Assembly: GCA_016415585.1 (NCBI GenBank)
Contig: CP066552.1
Location: 2,232,001 to 2,296,000 of the forward strand
Direction of reading: 5' to 3'
Length of the DNA: 64,000 nt
Origin: Pectobacterium carotovorum
GTDB taxonomy: Bacteria > Pseudomonadota > Gammaproteobacteria > Enterobacterales > Enterobacteriaceae
Positions 30,576-40,500 of the stretch are shown in pieces. The notes beneath the pieces were generated by a model. The model saw only the letters and a list, made by a program, of their open reading frames with translations. It searched no databases and was not told the origin of the DNA. Each line of letters starts with the position of its first letter. Position 1 is the first letter of the stretch. A program made the translations under genes and the position numbers.

Positions 30576-30594
30576 GATATTGATAAGTATTATC
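30576..30594. promoter_or_regulatory. Fur box of ryhB
   Basis: GATATTGATAAGTATTATC matches the 19-bp Fur consensus GATAATGATAATCATTATC at 16 of 19 positions and overlaps the -10 region (TATCAT, 30591-30596) of the ryhB promoter; TTTACA at 30567-30572 is a candidate -35. Confidence 0.85.
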
Positions 30595-30603
30595 ATCATT
30601 TTC

Positions 30604-30704
30604 GCACTTCAGCAGTGGCTTCTCGCAGGCACTGAAGGAGAGCACGACATTGCTCACATTGCTTCCAGTATTATTTTAGCCAGCCGACGTGCTGGCTTTT
30701 TTTT
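30604..30704 (+). ncRNA. ryhB: RyhB iron-stress small RNA
   Basis: The conserved RyhB core is present (AGCACGACATTGCTCACATT followed by GCTTCCAGTATTA at 30641-30673), then the terminator AGCCAGC/GCTGGCT (30678-30684 and 30691-30697) with eight Ts. About 101 nt; the start is estimated from the -10 box, and the 5' third differs from E. coli. RyhB is an Hfq-dependent RNA that represses iron-using proteins when iron is scarce. It is flanked by sapA and celV rather than the E. coli yhhX-yhhY context. Confidence 0.92.
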
Positions 30705-30877
30705 GCCTGAAAAATGACCTCGTTAGATACTTACCTTGCTTTCTATTTCCCTGTAAATAATTAATAAAATCAATATGGTTGGGATATTTCCTAAATTGTT
30801 TGCGGGAACAAAAATCTCCCTTATCATGCCTATACCCAAGATCATGTGGGTTCACAATGGAGATAAGGAATATGTGG

Positions 30878-32398
30878 ATGAGAAGGAATCAAATCGTCAG
30901 GAAATTGACGTTAGGTGTGGTAACAACGGTGCTGGGGATGTCACTCAGTTTTTCAGCATTATCCGCCACGCCAGTAGAAACGCATGGTCAGCTGTCCATC
31001 GAAAACGGGCGACTGGTGGATGAACAGGGGAAAAGGGTGCAGCTGAGAGGGGTCAGTTCGCACGGTTTGCAGTGGTTTGGTGACTATGTCAACAAGGACT
31101 CGATGAAGTGGCTGCGTGATGACTGGGGGATTAACGTATTCCGCGTCGCCATGTACACGGCGGCGGATGGCTATATTTCCAATCCCTCCCTCGCCAATAA
31201 GGTAAAAGAGGCCGTTGCGGCGGCGCAAAGCCTCGGCGTTTACATCATCATCGACTGGCATATCTTGTCGGATAACGATCCCAATATTTATAAAGCACAG
31301 GCAAAAACCTTCTTTGCCGAAATGGCTGGGCTGTATGGCAGCTCGCCGAACGTGATTTATGAAATCGCCAATGAGCCAAACGGTGGCGTGACATGGAACG
31401 GGCAGATTCGGCCTTATGCGCTGGAAGTGACTGACACCATCCGTAGCAAAGATCCCGATAACCTTATCATCGTCGGTACGGGCACCTGGAGTCAGGATAT
31501 CCACGATGCAGCGGATAATCAGCTGCCCGATCCGAATACGATGTACGCGCTGCATTTCTATGCGGGTACGCACGGGCAGTTCCTGCGCGATCGTATTGAC
31601 TATGCGCAAAGTCGCGGCGCAGCGATTTTTGTCAGCGAGTGGGGCACCAGCGATGCGTCCGGCAACGGTGGGCCGTTCCTACCTGAATCGCAGACTTGGA
31701 TCGATTTCCTGAATAACCGTGGCGTAAGCTGGGTGAACTGGTCGCTTACCGATAAGTCAGAGGCGTCCGCCGCGCTGGCACCGGGGGCGAGCAAATCAGG
31801 CGGCTGGACGGAGCAGAACCTGTCGACGTCAGGCAAATTTGTCAGAGAGCAGATTCGTGCAGGTGCGGATCTGAGTAATGGCGATACGCCGACTACCCCG
31901 ACCACGCCAACGGAGCCGACTAACCCAGGTAATGGAACAACGGGTGACGTCGTGCTGCAATATCGTAATGTGGATAACAACCCGTCCGATGATGCGATTC
32001 GTATGGCCGTCAACATCAAAAATACCGGCAGTACGCCGATCAAACTGAGCGATCTGCAAGTACGCTACTACTTCCATGATGATGGCAAACCTGGCGCGAA
32101 CCTCTTTGTTGACTGGGCGAACGTCGGCCCTAACAATATCGTGACCAGCACGGGGACGCCAGCCGCCAGCACCGATAAGGCTAATCGCTATGTTCTGGTG
32201 ACCTTCAGCAGCGGAGCTGGCTCCCTTCAGCCGGGCGCGGAAACCGGTGAAGTGCAGGTGCGTATCCACGCCGGTGACTGGAGCAATGTGAATGAAACCA
32301 ACGACTATTCATACGGCGCTAACGTCACGAGCTACGCTAACTGGGATAAGATCACCGTGCACGATAAAGGCACGCTGGTATGGGGAACGGAGCCGTAA
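30878..32398 (+). CDS. celV: Secreted endoglucanase V (GH5 + CBM3)
   Basis: The ATG at 30878 lies 7 nt after AAGGAA and gives 506 residues; the ATG at 30872 is too close to the RBS. Signal peptide about residues 1-30 (cleavage after FSALSA). Residues 35-330 are the GH5 catalytic domain with acid/base Glu in YEIANEPN and nucleophile Glu in [10 protein letters not shown] Thr/Pro linker ([18 protein letters not shown]) leads to a C-terminal CBM3 cellulose-binding module. It matches Pectobacterium CelV, a plant-cell-wall cellulase exported by the Out type II system. It lies between ryhB and pspF. Confidence 0.95.
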   Translation: MRRNQIVRKLTLGVVTTVLGMSLSFSALSATPVETHGQLSIENGRLVDEQGKRVQLRGVSSHGLQWFGDYVNKDSMKWLRDDWGINVFRVAMYTAADGYISNPSLANKVKEAVAAAQSLGVYIIIDWHILSDNDPNIYKAQAKTFFAEMAGLYGSSPNVIYEIANEPNGGVTWNGQIRPYALEVTDTIRSKDPDNLIIVGTGTWSQDIHDAADNQLPDPNTMYALHFYAGTHGQFLRDRIDYAQSRGAAIFVSEWGTSDASGNGGPFLPESQTWIDFLNNRGVSWVNWSLTDKSEASAALAPGASKSGGWTEQNLSTSGKFVREQIRAGADLSNGDTPTTPTTPTEPTNPGNGTTGDVVLQYRNVDNNPSDDAIRMAVNIKNTGSTPIKLSDLQVRYYFHDDGKPGANLFVDWANVGPNNIVTSTGTPAASTDKANRYVLVTFSSGAGSLQPGAETGEVQVRIHAGDWSNVNETNDYSYGANVTSYANWDKITVHDKGTLVWGTEP

Positions 32399-32469
32399 TC
32401 GCGTGCTGTTAACCTATTAATCCATTTCCTCTGCGGGCGTTAATTCGCCCGCATTTTCTTTCCCGCCTC

Positions 32470-33459
32470 TTACTCATTCACCACAATATCGTGTTTCTTT
32501 AGCAATCCACGCAGTTGGTGATAGGTTAATCCCAGCAGTTCAGCAGCCTTACGCTGGTTAAACTTTGCCTGATTCAATGCCCGTTCGATCAAGCCTTTCT
32601 CTTGTTCCAACAGCCACGGTTTCATCTCCAGCGGTAAATCCGGCTGGCCGATTACCGTACGCGATGGCGTTTCCTGAACAGCGGGAGTTCGGCGGAAGGG
32701 GTTCAGAATGATGGCATCGAGAGGTTGCTCGCTGTCGCCGTGGCGGTACACCGAACGTTCAACCACGTTTTTCAGCTCACGAATATTGCCCGGCCAGCCG
32801 TAATTCAGCAGCGTCTCGCGTGCGGCTGGCGTAAAACCGGGAAAGAGCGGCAGATGCAATTCGCGGCACATCTGAATCGCAAAGTTATCTGCCAGCAACA
32901 TGATGTCCTGTTGGCGTTCACGCAGCGGCGGGAGCTGGACAACGTCAAAGGCCAAACGGTCGAGCAGGTCCGCGCGGAATTTACCGCTGGCGGCAAGCGC
33001 AGGCAGATCGTCATTGGTCGCGCATACCAGACGCACATCAACCTGTAGCTGATCTCGGCCGCCGACACGTTCCAGCATGCCGTATTCGATCACTCGCAGT
33101 AATTTTTCCTGCACCAGCATCGGCGCAGTAGCCAGTTCATCCAAAAACAACGTTCCACCGTCGGCGCGTTCAAAACGTCCGAGATGACGCTTCTGCGCCC
33201 CAGTAAATGCACCCGCTTCATGACCAAACAGCTCGGAATCAAGCAAATTTTCGTTGAGTGCAGCGCAATTCAGCGAAACGAACGGCCCTTGCCAACGTGG
33301 AGAAAGATAATGTAGACGACTGGCGATCAGCTCTTTACCGGTGCCGCGTTCACCGATCACCAGCACAGGCTTATTCAACTGCGCCAGTTGCGACACCTGT
33401 TCCAGTACCTCCAAAAAGCTGTTGGCTTCGCCGAGCAGGTTCTCTTTTTCCTGAAGCAT
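32470..33459 (-). CDS. pspF: Phage-shock-protein operon activator PspF
   Basis: 329 residues: an AAA+ sigma-54 activator lacking an N-terminal receiver domain, as PspF does. Walker A GERGTGKE, the sigma-54-contacting GAFTGA loop, Walker B GGTLFLDE, and a C-terminal Fis-type helix-turn-helix (NQRKAAELLGLTYHQLRGLL). PspA holds it inactive until membrane stress. Divergent from pspABC. Confidence 0.95.
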   Translation of the reverse strand: MLQEKENLLGEANSFLEVLEQVSQLAQLNKPVLVIGERGTGKELIASRLHYLSPRWQGPFVSLNCAALNENLLDSELFGHEAGAFTGAQKRHLGRFERADGGTLFLDELATAPMLVQEKLLRVIEYGMLERVGGRDQLQVDVRLVCATNDDLPALAASGKFRADLLDRLAFDVVQLPPLRERQQDIMLLADNFAIQMCRELHLPLFPGFTPAARETLLNYGWPGNIRELKNVVERSVYRHGDSEQPLDAIILNPFRRTPAVQETPSRTVIGQPDLPLEMKPWLLEQEKGLIERALNQAKFNQRKAAELLGLTYHQLRGLLKKHDIVVNE

Positions 33460-33577
33460 GATGTCCCTCCGTGTTATTTTTACTAACTATTAGCGTATTT
33501 GACTAATCTAACGGAAAGGGAAAAATAATCAAAGTTATCTATTCTTTTATTTTCAGTGAGTTAAATAAAATTAAAAG

Positions 33578-33594
33578 TTGGCATGCTTATTGAT
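33578..33594 (+). promoter_or_regulatory. Sigma-54 promoter of pspABC
   Basis: TTGGCATGCTTATTGAT carries GG at 33580-33581 and GA at 33592-33593 with 10 bp between, the sigma-54 -24/-12 spacing, against consensus TGGCAC-N5-TTGCA. Expected start is near 33605. PspF sites should lie between here and pspF. Confidence 0.85.
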
Positions 33595-33684
33595 ATACCT
33601 ATAGGGAGATCGCGACTGGCTCGGCTGGTCCCGGTGATAAATCAGGCGTAATCAGACGCTGGAAATCATGAAGAGGATGTAATT

Positions 33685-34350
33685 ATGGGTATTTTTTCTC
33701 GTTTTGCCGACATCGTGAACGCCAACATCAATTCATTGCTGGATAAAGCTGAAGATCCGCAGAAATTGGTGCGGCTGATGATTCAGGAAATGGAAGATAC
33801 GCTGGTTGAAGTACGTTCAACCTCGGCGCGGGCGCTGGCAGAAAAGAAACAGATTGCCCGCCGTATTGAACAAGCGCACGGTCAGCAAGATCAGTGGCAG
33901 GAAAAAGCCGAGCTGGCGCTACGCAAAGATAAAGACGATCTGGCCCGTGCGGCGCTGATTGAAAAGCAGAAGCTGACTGACCTGATCGCGATGTTGCAGC
34001 ATGAAGCCGAAAGCGTGGATGAAACGCTGGAGCGCATGAAGCGTGAAATCGGCGAGCTGGAAAACAAATTGAGCGAAACCCGTGCCCGCCAGCAGGCGCT
34101 GACACTGCGCCATCAGGCTGCGGCATCGTCACGTGATGTGCGCCGCCAATTGGATAGCGGTAAGCTGGACGAAGCCATGGCGCGTTTCGATCAGTTCGAA
34201 CGTCGTATCGACACGATGGAGGCGGAGGCGGAAAGCCACGGGCTGGGGAAACAAAAATCGCTGGATCAGCAGTTTGCCGAGCTGAAAGCGGACGATGAAA
34301 TCAGCGCGCAGCTGGCGGCACTTAAAGCTAAAGTTAAGCCAGCAGAGTAA
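33685..34350 (+). CDS. pspA: Phage shock protein PspA
   Basis: 221 residues, PspA/IM30/ESCRT-III-type helical coiled-coil protein that binds PspF in resting cells and coats stressed membranes. N-terminal amphipathic helix [20 protein letters not shown], then long helices with few breaks. RBS GAGGATG upstream. First gene of the sigma-54 operon. Confidence 0.96.
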   Translation: MGIFSRFADIVNANINSLLDKAEDPQKLVRLMIQEMEDTLVEVRSTSARALAEKKQIARRIEQAHGQQDQWQEKAELALRKDKDDLARAALIEKQKLTDLIAMLQHEAESVDETLERMKREIGELENKLSETRARQQALTLRHQAAASSRDVRRQLDSGKLDEAMARFDQFERRIDTMEAEAESHGLGKQKSLDQQFAELKADDEISAQLAALKAKVKPAE

Positions 34351-34372
34351 TAAAGCGTAAACGCCATCGGAT

Positions 34373-34396
34373 GGCTGTCGTTAGAAAACGGCAGCC
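34373..34396 (+). other. Intercistronic hairpin between pspA and pspB
   Basis: GGCTGTCGTT (34373-34382) pairs with AACGGCAGCC (34387-34396), one G-U pair, no U tract. Likely an attenuator or RNA-stability element that favours pspA over pspBC (inference). Confidence 0.5.
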
Positions 34397-34432
34397 GCCA
34401 TAGGGCGTGTAAATAATAACTAAGGAGACACA

Positions 34433-34657
34433 ATGAGTGCGTTGTTTCTTGCCATTCCGCTGACCATTTTCATGTTGTTTGTGGCACCGATATGGATTTG
34501 GCTACATTACAGTCAGCGTAAAAACAGTGCTCAACTGGGACAAAACGATATGCAACGTCTGACACGCTTAACGGAAGAGTCTAACCGCATGCGTGAGCGT
34601 ATCAGGGCACTGGAAGACATTCTGGATGCAGAACACCCAGACTGGAGAAAATCGTAA
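34433..34657 (+). CDS. pspB: Phage shock protein PspB
   Basis: 74 residues: one N-terminal transmembrane helix (LFLAIPLTIFMLFVAPIWIW), then a cytoplasmic amphipathic leucine-zipper-like helix. With PspC it senses membrane stress and releases PspA from PspF. RBS AAGGAGAC. Its stop codon overlaps the pspC start (TAATG). Confidence 0.95.
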   Translation: MSALFLAIPLTIFMLFVAPIWIWLHYSQRKNSAQLGQNDMQRLTRLTEESNRMRERIRALEDILDAEHPDWRKS

Positions 34658-35022
34658 TGAAAAATACGTGGTCAGGTAAAAAATTATACCGTTTACCGGA
34701 AGAAGGTATGCTGAAAGGGGTTTGCGCTGGTTTAGCACGTTATTTTGACGTGCCAGTGAAGCTCGTACGGCTGATTACGGTGCTGTCGATATTTTTCGGC
34801 CTGTTCTTTTTCACCGTGGTGGCTTACATCATCCTGACCTTTATGCTCGATCCGGCTCCGGCAGGAATGGGATTTGAGGATGAAAAGACGGCTCGTACCC
34901 CTAGCCAATTGCTAAATGAAGCCGATGCGACGTTGCAGGCCAGCGAACAGCGCCTGCGCAACATTGAACGCTATGTCACCTCGGATACGTTTGGCGTCCA
35001 AAACCGCTTTCGTCACCTGTAA
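34657..35022 (+). CDS. pspC: Phage shock protein PspC
   Basis: 121 residues with the PspC domain (GMLKGVCAGLARYFDVPVKL), one transmembrane helix (FFGLFFFTVVAYIILTF) and a C-terminal helix. Start overlaps the pspB stop. No pspD follows: a terminator begins 27 bp after the stop, so the operon here is pspABC only. Confidence 0.95.
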   Translation: MKNTWSGKKLYRLPEEGMLKGVCAGLARYFDVPVKLVRLITVLSIFFGLFFFTVVAYIILTFMLDPAPAGMGFEDEKTARTPSQLLNEADATLQASEQRLRNIERYVTSDTFGVQNRFRHL

Positions 35023-35048
35023 TTTGTCATCGGTTATACTCTTTCGCT

Positions 35049-35103
35049 GACATTATCCACCGTACGACTTGAGTCGAGAGTGGATAATGTCGCGCTGTTT
35101 TTT
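35049..35103 (+). terminator. Terminator of pspABC
   Basis: A 12-bp outer stem GACATTATCCAC (35049-35060) with its complement at 35080-35091, an inner CGACT/AGTCG stem, then a T-rich end. Confidence 0.7.
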
Positions 35104-35114
35104 CGCTGCAATCT

Positions 35115-35678
35115 CTATGATCCGATCCCACTGTGCATTGGATGCCAGCCATTTCCTTCTTTCGCGCTGTAGCGCACGTTTTGCAGTGGTATGCGCTGCC
35201 ACTGGCCATTGCTGTCCTGCACGATTTCGCTGGCAATCGCACGACATTGATAATGCAGCGTATCGGTCTCCAGCTGGAATTCATATTTTTTGCCTTTTTC
35301 CGGAATAAAGCGGGTGGTAATAAGGCAGGTGTATTTGCTTTCAACATAAACGTTGATAATTGCTGTTTCAACATCGGGCACTAATGGTGCTTCGTAGTAG
35401 TCAATATCGTATTTCTCTCCGGATATTTTTGGCATTCCACGATCTTGGGTATTTTGTAATACCCATTCACTGGAACGAATAAGACCGCCAGTGCGTTTGC
35501 CGTTTAACGTCTGGTAAATACTCGTCTGTTCTGTGTTATCTACGATACGTACCCACGGGGAGTTATTGGTTTCATGGGGCGGAATGAAAAAAGAGTTGTT
35601 TGGCATAATCGAACAGCCTGAAGAGAGGAGTGTTATCATTGCCAGATTATTTCGCAGTAACTTTTTCACTTGTTTCAT
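35115..35678 (-). CDS. Putative lipoprotein, paralogue A (immunity-array candidate)
   Basis: 187 residues with a lipoprotein signal: charged start, hydrophobic stretch and lipobox SSGC, Ser at +2 (outer-membrane sorting expected). The mature part shares long blocks with the gene at 36717: RIVDNTEQTS, GGLIRSSEWVLQNT, DRGMPK, FQLETDTL, GWHPMHSG. No known domain recognised. It is the last gene of a minus-strand series downstream of the CdiA-like gene, so it may be an immunity or accessory protein; this is inference from position and duplication only. Confidence 0.7.
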   Translation of the reverse strand: MKQVKKLLRNNLAMITLLSSGCSIMPNNSFFIPPHETNNSPWVRIVDNTEQTSIYQTLNGKRTGGLIRSSEWVLQNTQDRGMPKISGEKYDIDYYEAPLVPDVETAIINVYVESKYTCLITTRFIPEKGKKYEFQLETDTLHYQCRAIASEIVQDSNGQWQRIPLQNVRYSAKEGNGWHPMHSGIGS

Positions 35679-35814
35679 TCCTAATGGGTTTGAAAAGTAA
35701 TGAGTATTTTACAGTAACGCTGCGCTCAGTTTTTTTAAGACTAACAGCTCCCCACCAGAGGTGGGGAGTGCAATATTATAAAGGCGTCATTATTTTAATT
35801 AGCGTATTTCGTTA

Positions 35815-36297
35815 TCATTTAATTGGTTGTAAAGAAATCGCTATTTCCAGCACGATATCAGAATAGCATTTATCGCCGTTGGCTGATGCTCTCTTAAGTT
35901 CATCAAGTGCATAAACGATATCCACCCTGGCTCCCAGGCGGAACAGCTTTTTATCTTCATCATCGATATGGCTATAAATGCTTTCTTCAATGACAGAGCT
36001 ATCATCCAGCAGCAAACTGAAACAATTATCTACTGGAGAGGGATCTTGTCCTGCTACATAGGTTCTTGTGATCGTGCCAGATCGGTGCAGTAAACGCATT
36101 TTTCCCTGTTCAATGCTACTCCACCACTCTTTGGAACCAAAAAGACCATGTGTCCCTTTGAGTCCCATAAACGGTTTCGATTGATCCAGCGTTAATCGTT
36201 GCACCTGCATGACATATTCAGGGTTAGATTTAAGCTCGGTTGAAAGAAGATAAACAAACTTCATCAGAACAGGGCTGTCACGCAGTTGTAATATCAT
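35815..36297 (-). CDS. Hypothetical protein (160 residues) in the CDI-downstream array
   Basis: The ATG at 36297 follows AAAAGG at suitable spacing. A soluble protein without signal peptide or transmembrane segment, with segments such as MKFVYLLSTELKSNPEYVMQ and LFGSKEWWSSIEQGKM. I do not recognise the family. Size, AT-rich composition and place between the lipoprotein paralogues downstream of CdiA are typical of orphan immunity genes. A hairpin (CTCCCCACC at 35748-35756 with 35760-35768) lies just downstream without a U tract. Confidence 0.6.
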   Translation of the reverse strand: MILQLRDSPVLMKFVYLLSTELKSNPEYVMQVQRLTLDQSKPFMGLKGTHGLFGSKEWWSSIEQGKMRLLHRSGTITRTYVAGQDPSPVDNCFSLLLDDSSVIEESIYSHIDDEDKKLFRLGARVDIVYALDELKRASANGDKCYSDIVLEIAISLQPIK

Positions 36298-36345
36298 GAT
36301 GAAACCTTTTTATGATTTTATGCGCAATGGGATGTGAACTGTAAT

Positions 36346-36675
36346 CTATGGCTTTTCGCGATGCATTCTGGGAAATAGATCGTTGATTTTGTGATTATCA
36401 ATCCACTGTTCAACCTGTTGTCTGTTCTGAATATGGCTGAATTTTGATGCAGGATAGAGATAAGAAGTTGTATTTCTTCCCTTATTTCTCGAGTAAAAAC
36501 TAAACATCTGTGATTCTTCCCATAAGTAATCATTTAGTTGATCGAGTAATGATTCAGCATCAGCGATTGCAAGAAGGGCATCAGGTAAATTGCCAAAGCA
36601 GTTATTTACCATAACGGCGATTCTGCCGTGTTTGTCCATCGCAAACCAAGTGAAAACGGTGCCAAATTCAGGCAC
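36346..36675 (-). CDS. Hypothetical immunity-like protein (109 residues)
   Basis: GTG start at 36675, 41 bp after the lipoprotein gene at 36717. N-terminal MPEFGTVFTWFAMDKHGRIA reminds me of small acidic immunity proteins that often accompany polymorphic toxins, but I cannot name the family. No signal peptide. It may be C-terminally truncated relative to such proteins. Context: third gene after the CdiA-like exoprotein. Confidence 0.55.
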   Translation of the reverse strand: MPEFGTVFTWFAMDKHGRIAVMVNNCFGNLPDALLAIADAESLLDQLNDYLWEESQMFSFYSRNKGRNTTSYLYPASKFSHIQNRQQVEQWIDNHKINDLFPRMHREKP

Positions 36676-36716
36676 CTAGTTTTTATCCAGTACAACTATG
36701 TTTTGATATTTAAAAA

Positions 36717-37265
36717 TTAAATGCCACTGTGCATCGGATGCCAGCCACTGTCTGCCCTAGCTGTGTAACGTACCGTACTTAATGGCTTCAACTGCCACAT
36801 ACCATTACTGTCTTTCACGATTTCACTGGCATGAACGCGACAGCGGAACCGCAATGTATCGGTTTCCAGTTGGAACTGATAAAGCTTCCCTTCTTCCGGC
36901 GTGAAATAAGTATCCACAAGGCAGGTATGCTTACCTTCAACGTAAACATTGACGACTTCGGTTTCTGCACCTGCAATGAGTTGCGTTTCGTAGTAGTCAA
37001 TATTGTATTTCTCTCCGGCAACTTTTGGCATCCCCCGATCCACTGTATTCTGTAATACCCACTCACTGGAGCGTATTAGTCCACCTTTGCTTTCACCATT
37101 GAGCATTTGATAAAGGCTGGTTTGCTCAGTGTTATCGACAATCCTCAGCCATGGGGCATGAGCACTTTGAGGTGGGGGGACGAAAAAAGTATGGTCTGGA
37201 ATAAAGGCACAGCCTGCAGCGGTCAGAATGACCGCTGCGTTCGCAGAACGCAGCAACCGTTTCAC
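36717..37265 (-). CDS. Putative lipoprotein, paralogue B (immunity-array candidate)
   Basis: 182 residues, GTG start at 37265 overlapping the stop of the membrane-protein gene (GTGA), with AAAGGAG upstream: translationally coupled. Lipobox TAAGC with Ala at +2. The mature region is clearly paralogous to 35115-35678 (RIVDNTEQTSLYQMLNG; IRSSEWVLQNT; FQLETDTL; GWHPMHSGI). Coupling to the gene just after cdiA suggests it works with the CDI module, perhaps in protection at the outer membrane (inference). Confidence 0.72.
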   Translation of the reverse strand: MKRLLRSANAAVILTAAGCAFIPDHTFFVPPPQSAHAPWLRIVDNTEQTSLYQMLNGESKGGLIRSSEWVLQNTVDRGMPKVAGEKYNIDYYETQLIAGAETEVVNVYVEGKHTCLVDTYFTPEEGKLYQFQLETDTLRFRCRVHASEIVKDSNGMWQLKPLSTVRYTARADSGWHPMHSGI

Positions 37266-37519
37266 CGTTTATCTCCTTTACTGTATTCCATGCGCATATG
37301 TATCCAGACACCCAGGCCAATGACTGGCCCTGAAGCGATGCCAATTCGCAGAGCCTTAGTCAGTAACGGTTGCCATTGCATACCTGATGGCATTTGCAGG
37401 ATAAACTGGTAGTAGAGCCATACCCCAAAATAGACAAGTGCCACCGTGCAGGAGAGCGCCAGGAAGCAGCCTCCCATCAGAAAGAAAAGTGTACTAAAGC
37501 GAGGTTTTTTTGTACTCAC
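37262..37519 (-). CDS. Small two-span membrane protein, candidate CdiI immunity protein
   Basis: 85 residues, GTG start 3 bp after the stop of the giant exoprotein gene, overlapping the next lipoprotein gene by 4 bp. Two hydrophobic helices (TLFFLMGGCFLALSCTVALV; a second around IGIASGPVIGLGVWI) with a basic tail. The position directly after cdiA is that of cdiI. Integral-membrane immunity proteins occur with membrane-active CdiA toxins, and the C-terminus of the neighbouring exoprotein is hydrophobic and Gly/Ala-rich, which fits. Could also be a non-immunity accessory protein. Confidence 0.6.
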   Translation of the reverse strand: MSTKKPRFSTLFFLMGGCFLALSCTVALVYFGVWLYYQFILQMPSGMQWQPLLTKALRIGIASGPVIGLGVWIHMRMEYSKGDKR

Positions 37520-37522
37520 GGC

Positions 37523-40500
37523 TTATTTTCCTTGTTGATCCTGTGGTTTCTTATCAATTGCTTTCTGGATTACTGTCCCGGTCCCCTCAGAAACAGCGGA
37601 TCCAAAAGTACTTCCCAGCATATCCGCTGCAGGTTTCGGCAATTTCGTACCCGCTGCGCCACTGATAATGGTCGACGTAGTGGCACCGGCAACGTTACCG
37701 ACACCAGCGCCAGTAACAGCCCCAGTAGAATCTTGATCACCCTTAATTTTACTGCCAACATAGGCTCCGCTCATCCCCCAAACCTGGGTTGCCAGAAAGC
37801 TCTTCCCAGTGGTGACGGCGCTGACGCCTGTAGCAATTAAAGCATCGGTGTAACTTATTTTTTCACCCGGTTTCATCGTTATTACCTGGTTATTAATATT
37901 GGCTGCACCACCGATGAGTCCATTGACTGTGATTGCTCCACCTGTCACTGTACTACCTCCACCGAGTGTCAGGGCATTAACCATAAAGAAGCCCCAGGCT
38001 TGCAATAATCCTCTTACCGGATCCTGATTCTCGGAAAGGGTGCCTCTGTTGTAGATGCGTAGTGATTCACTGACCTGCTCAGGTGTTTTACCCTGCTCAA
38101 TCTCATATTTGGCGAGTGACACCGCACCAGAACCCCAGGACATCATACCAGGGCTTAACAAATCATTGTTGTCCACTGCATTTTTACTGGAATCATGTGC
38201 AGTGATAACACCAGAAGAAGTATCCGTGCTGAGCCCGCCAGCAAGGGCTCCTGCCAGTGATGCCAGATTGCTAATCTTAGTGCGCTCTTCTGGTTTGAGA
38301 TCTTCCGTTTTAATACCAGGGTATAAATATTCACGAATAGCACGTGCAGCGAGTTCTCCACTCGTCGCGCCTATGGCGCCTGCAGCAGCATTTGTTCCTG
38401 ACAATTCCGCAACCACACCGCCTAATACAGCATGTCCAATGGCATTTGCCGCAATTTGACCGGCAGTAGGGTCTTCATCAAAACCTACTGTCATGCCTTT
38501 TACTACTCCAGCCATATAAGGCGCAGCTCCTGCGGCCAGCGCTTTCGCAGGGTCTCCACCAGCCAGAGCAGTAATTGCAGCCGCAGCAGCTCGAACTCCA
38601 CGGTCAAGATCACCCCCTGCCTTATACTGGTCACTCACGCTTTTATAAGCTTCTGTGTTTTTGACTCGATTCCAGTAAACATCACGCTTTTCTTTACCAT
38701 CCCACTCCCCAGCTTCTTTAATTCCCGCATTGTTCGCCTGAATCTGGCCTTGAGTCAGGGTAATATCGACAGCCTGATTCGCGATATCACCAATCAATCG
38801 CAATCGGCTTAGGCGCTGCTGTTCCTTCGCTTTATCGAAGATTGGGCTGATACTTTGGTTAGCATGCTCGACATCGCGGCTTAGTTCGCTGACATCCTGC
38901 TGTTGGTTCGCCTGATCTCGGATAATCAGCGATCCTGGAGAAACGGCAGCATAAGTCGTACCGGAAGCATTCCCATCGCTGCCACCCGCTCCCAGGCCAT
39001 TGGCTGCCAGATTCTGCACGGCGTTTTTCAGCAGATCCTGTGCGCCCAGCCCGCCAGTGCTGATACCAACGCTGCTGTGCGATACTTCAAACGCTGCACT
39101 GTTGTCGATATTGCTGAAGCCCAGCGTGCCAGTACTGAGACGGTTTTTATCTTCGCTGGCGGTGCTGCCAATCACGGCGCCGTCCAACTGCGTATGGTTA
39201 CCGACGTTGATATCGAAGCCGCCGTCACCCGCGAAGATGCCGGTTTGTTCCTGCACACTGTTATAGGTGCTGTGGATTTTATCCTTCGCCACGTTGGCGC
39301 TGACGCTGCCTGTCATGCTGCCAAAGGTAAAGCTGGCGCCTGCTGAGCTGTTCTTCTGCTTCGAGTCGTAGTTGTTAACGTCCTGCTCACTCTGCAACGT
39401 CAGGTTACGGCCGACATTGGCGACTACCTGATCGGCACTCAGCTGTGCGCCGCGCAGGGTGGTGTCACGCCCGCTGTTGACCGTCAGCTTATTACCGGCG
39501 TCGACGGTGGTTTCAGTATGTGTCAGGCCATCGCCATTCTCGTTACCGGAACCTTTACTGGCGTTGGCAAACACGCTGATTCCTGCACCGCCCTGGCCCG
39601 CACCGATGCTGATGCCCACGCCGCCGCCGCTGCTGCTGTTCTTGCCGGTCTGCAACTGGGTATTCTGCGCTGACAGCAGGTTGATATCGCGGTTTGCCGA
39701 CAGCAGCACATCGTTGCCTGCTTTCAGCTGGCTGCCGCCGATGGTCAGATCGCCATCGGCGCCATTCTCTGAACCGGTCGCCACCAGGTTGATGTTGTTG
39801 CCCGCCTGCACGGTGCTGCCAGAGGCGTTGACTGCTTCGCTGTGGCTCTTGCTCTTCGACTTCGAGGTGCTCAGCGACAGGCTGACACCAATGGCGTTTT
39901 GGTCGGTGGCGTTCTGCGATGCCAGTACCGCCGCCTGAGCGGCCTGTACGCCTGCCAGACCGGATTTCAGCTTCTGCAGCGATGCCATACGGCCATCCTG
40001 CTGCTCATCGGCGGCTTTCGCGCTGGTGTAAGCGGTATTGATCGCGCTGCCAATCGCGCCGGACAGCGCCAACGTCAGACCCGTCTGTTTGCGCTCGTAA
40101 GTGGTGTCGGTGGTGCTCTGGTTATTCGCGGCATCAATGGTGATATTGTTCGCCACCATATTGATGTCGTTACCGGCGATCACGTCAGAACCCTGCACGG
40201 CAATATGATTGCCCGCCACCAGGCTGGTATCGCCATCGACGCTGCCCAGCGTGCTGTTGTTGTGGGTCAGCGCCGCGGTATCGGAGGTCGAACTCTCTTT
40301 GATCGAGCCGACAAAGAAGCCAATGCCGCCGCTGCTCATTAGGCCTGACTTGGTGGTTTTCTTCATCGACCAGCTGTCGCGGCTCTCTTCAGCCGCCGTG
40401 ACATTGAGGTCATTCCCGGCACGCAATGCCAGATCCCGATCCGCCGCCACATCGCTGCCGGTGATATTCAGGTTGTTACCCGCAGTGAGGGAGATATTTT

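Noticed and set aside
35027..35374. Overlapping minus-strand frames (115 and 64 codons) at the end of lipoprotein A
   Set aside because: They are alternative frames of the lipoprotein gene and the pspC terminator, without independent support.
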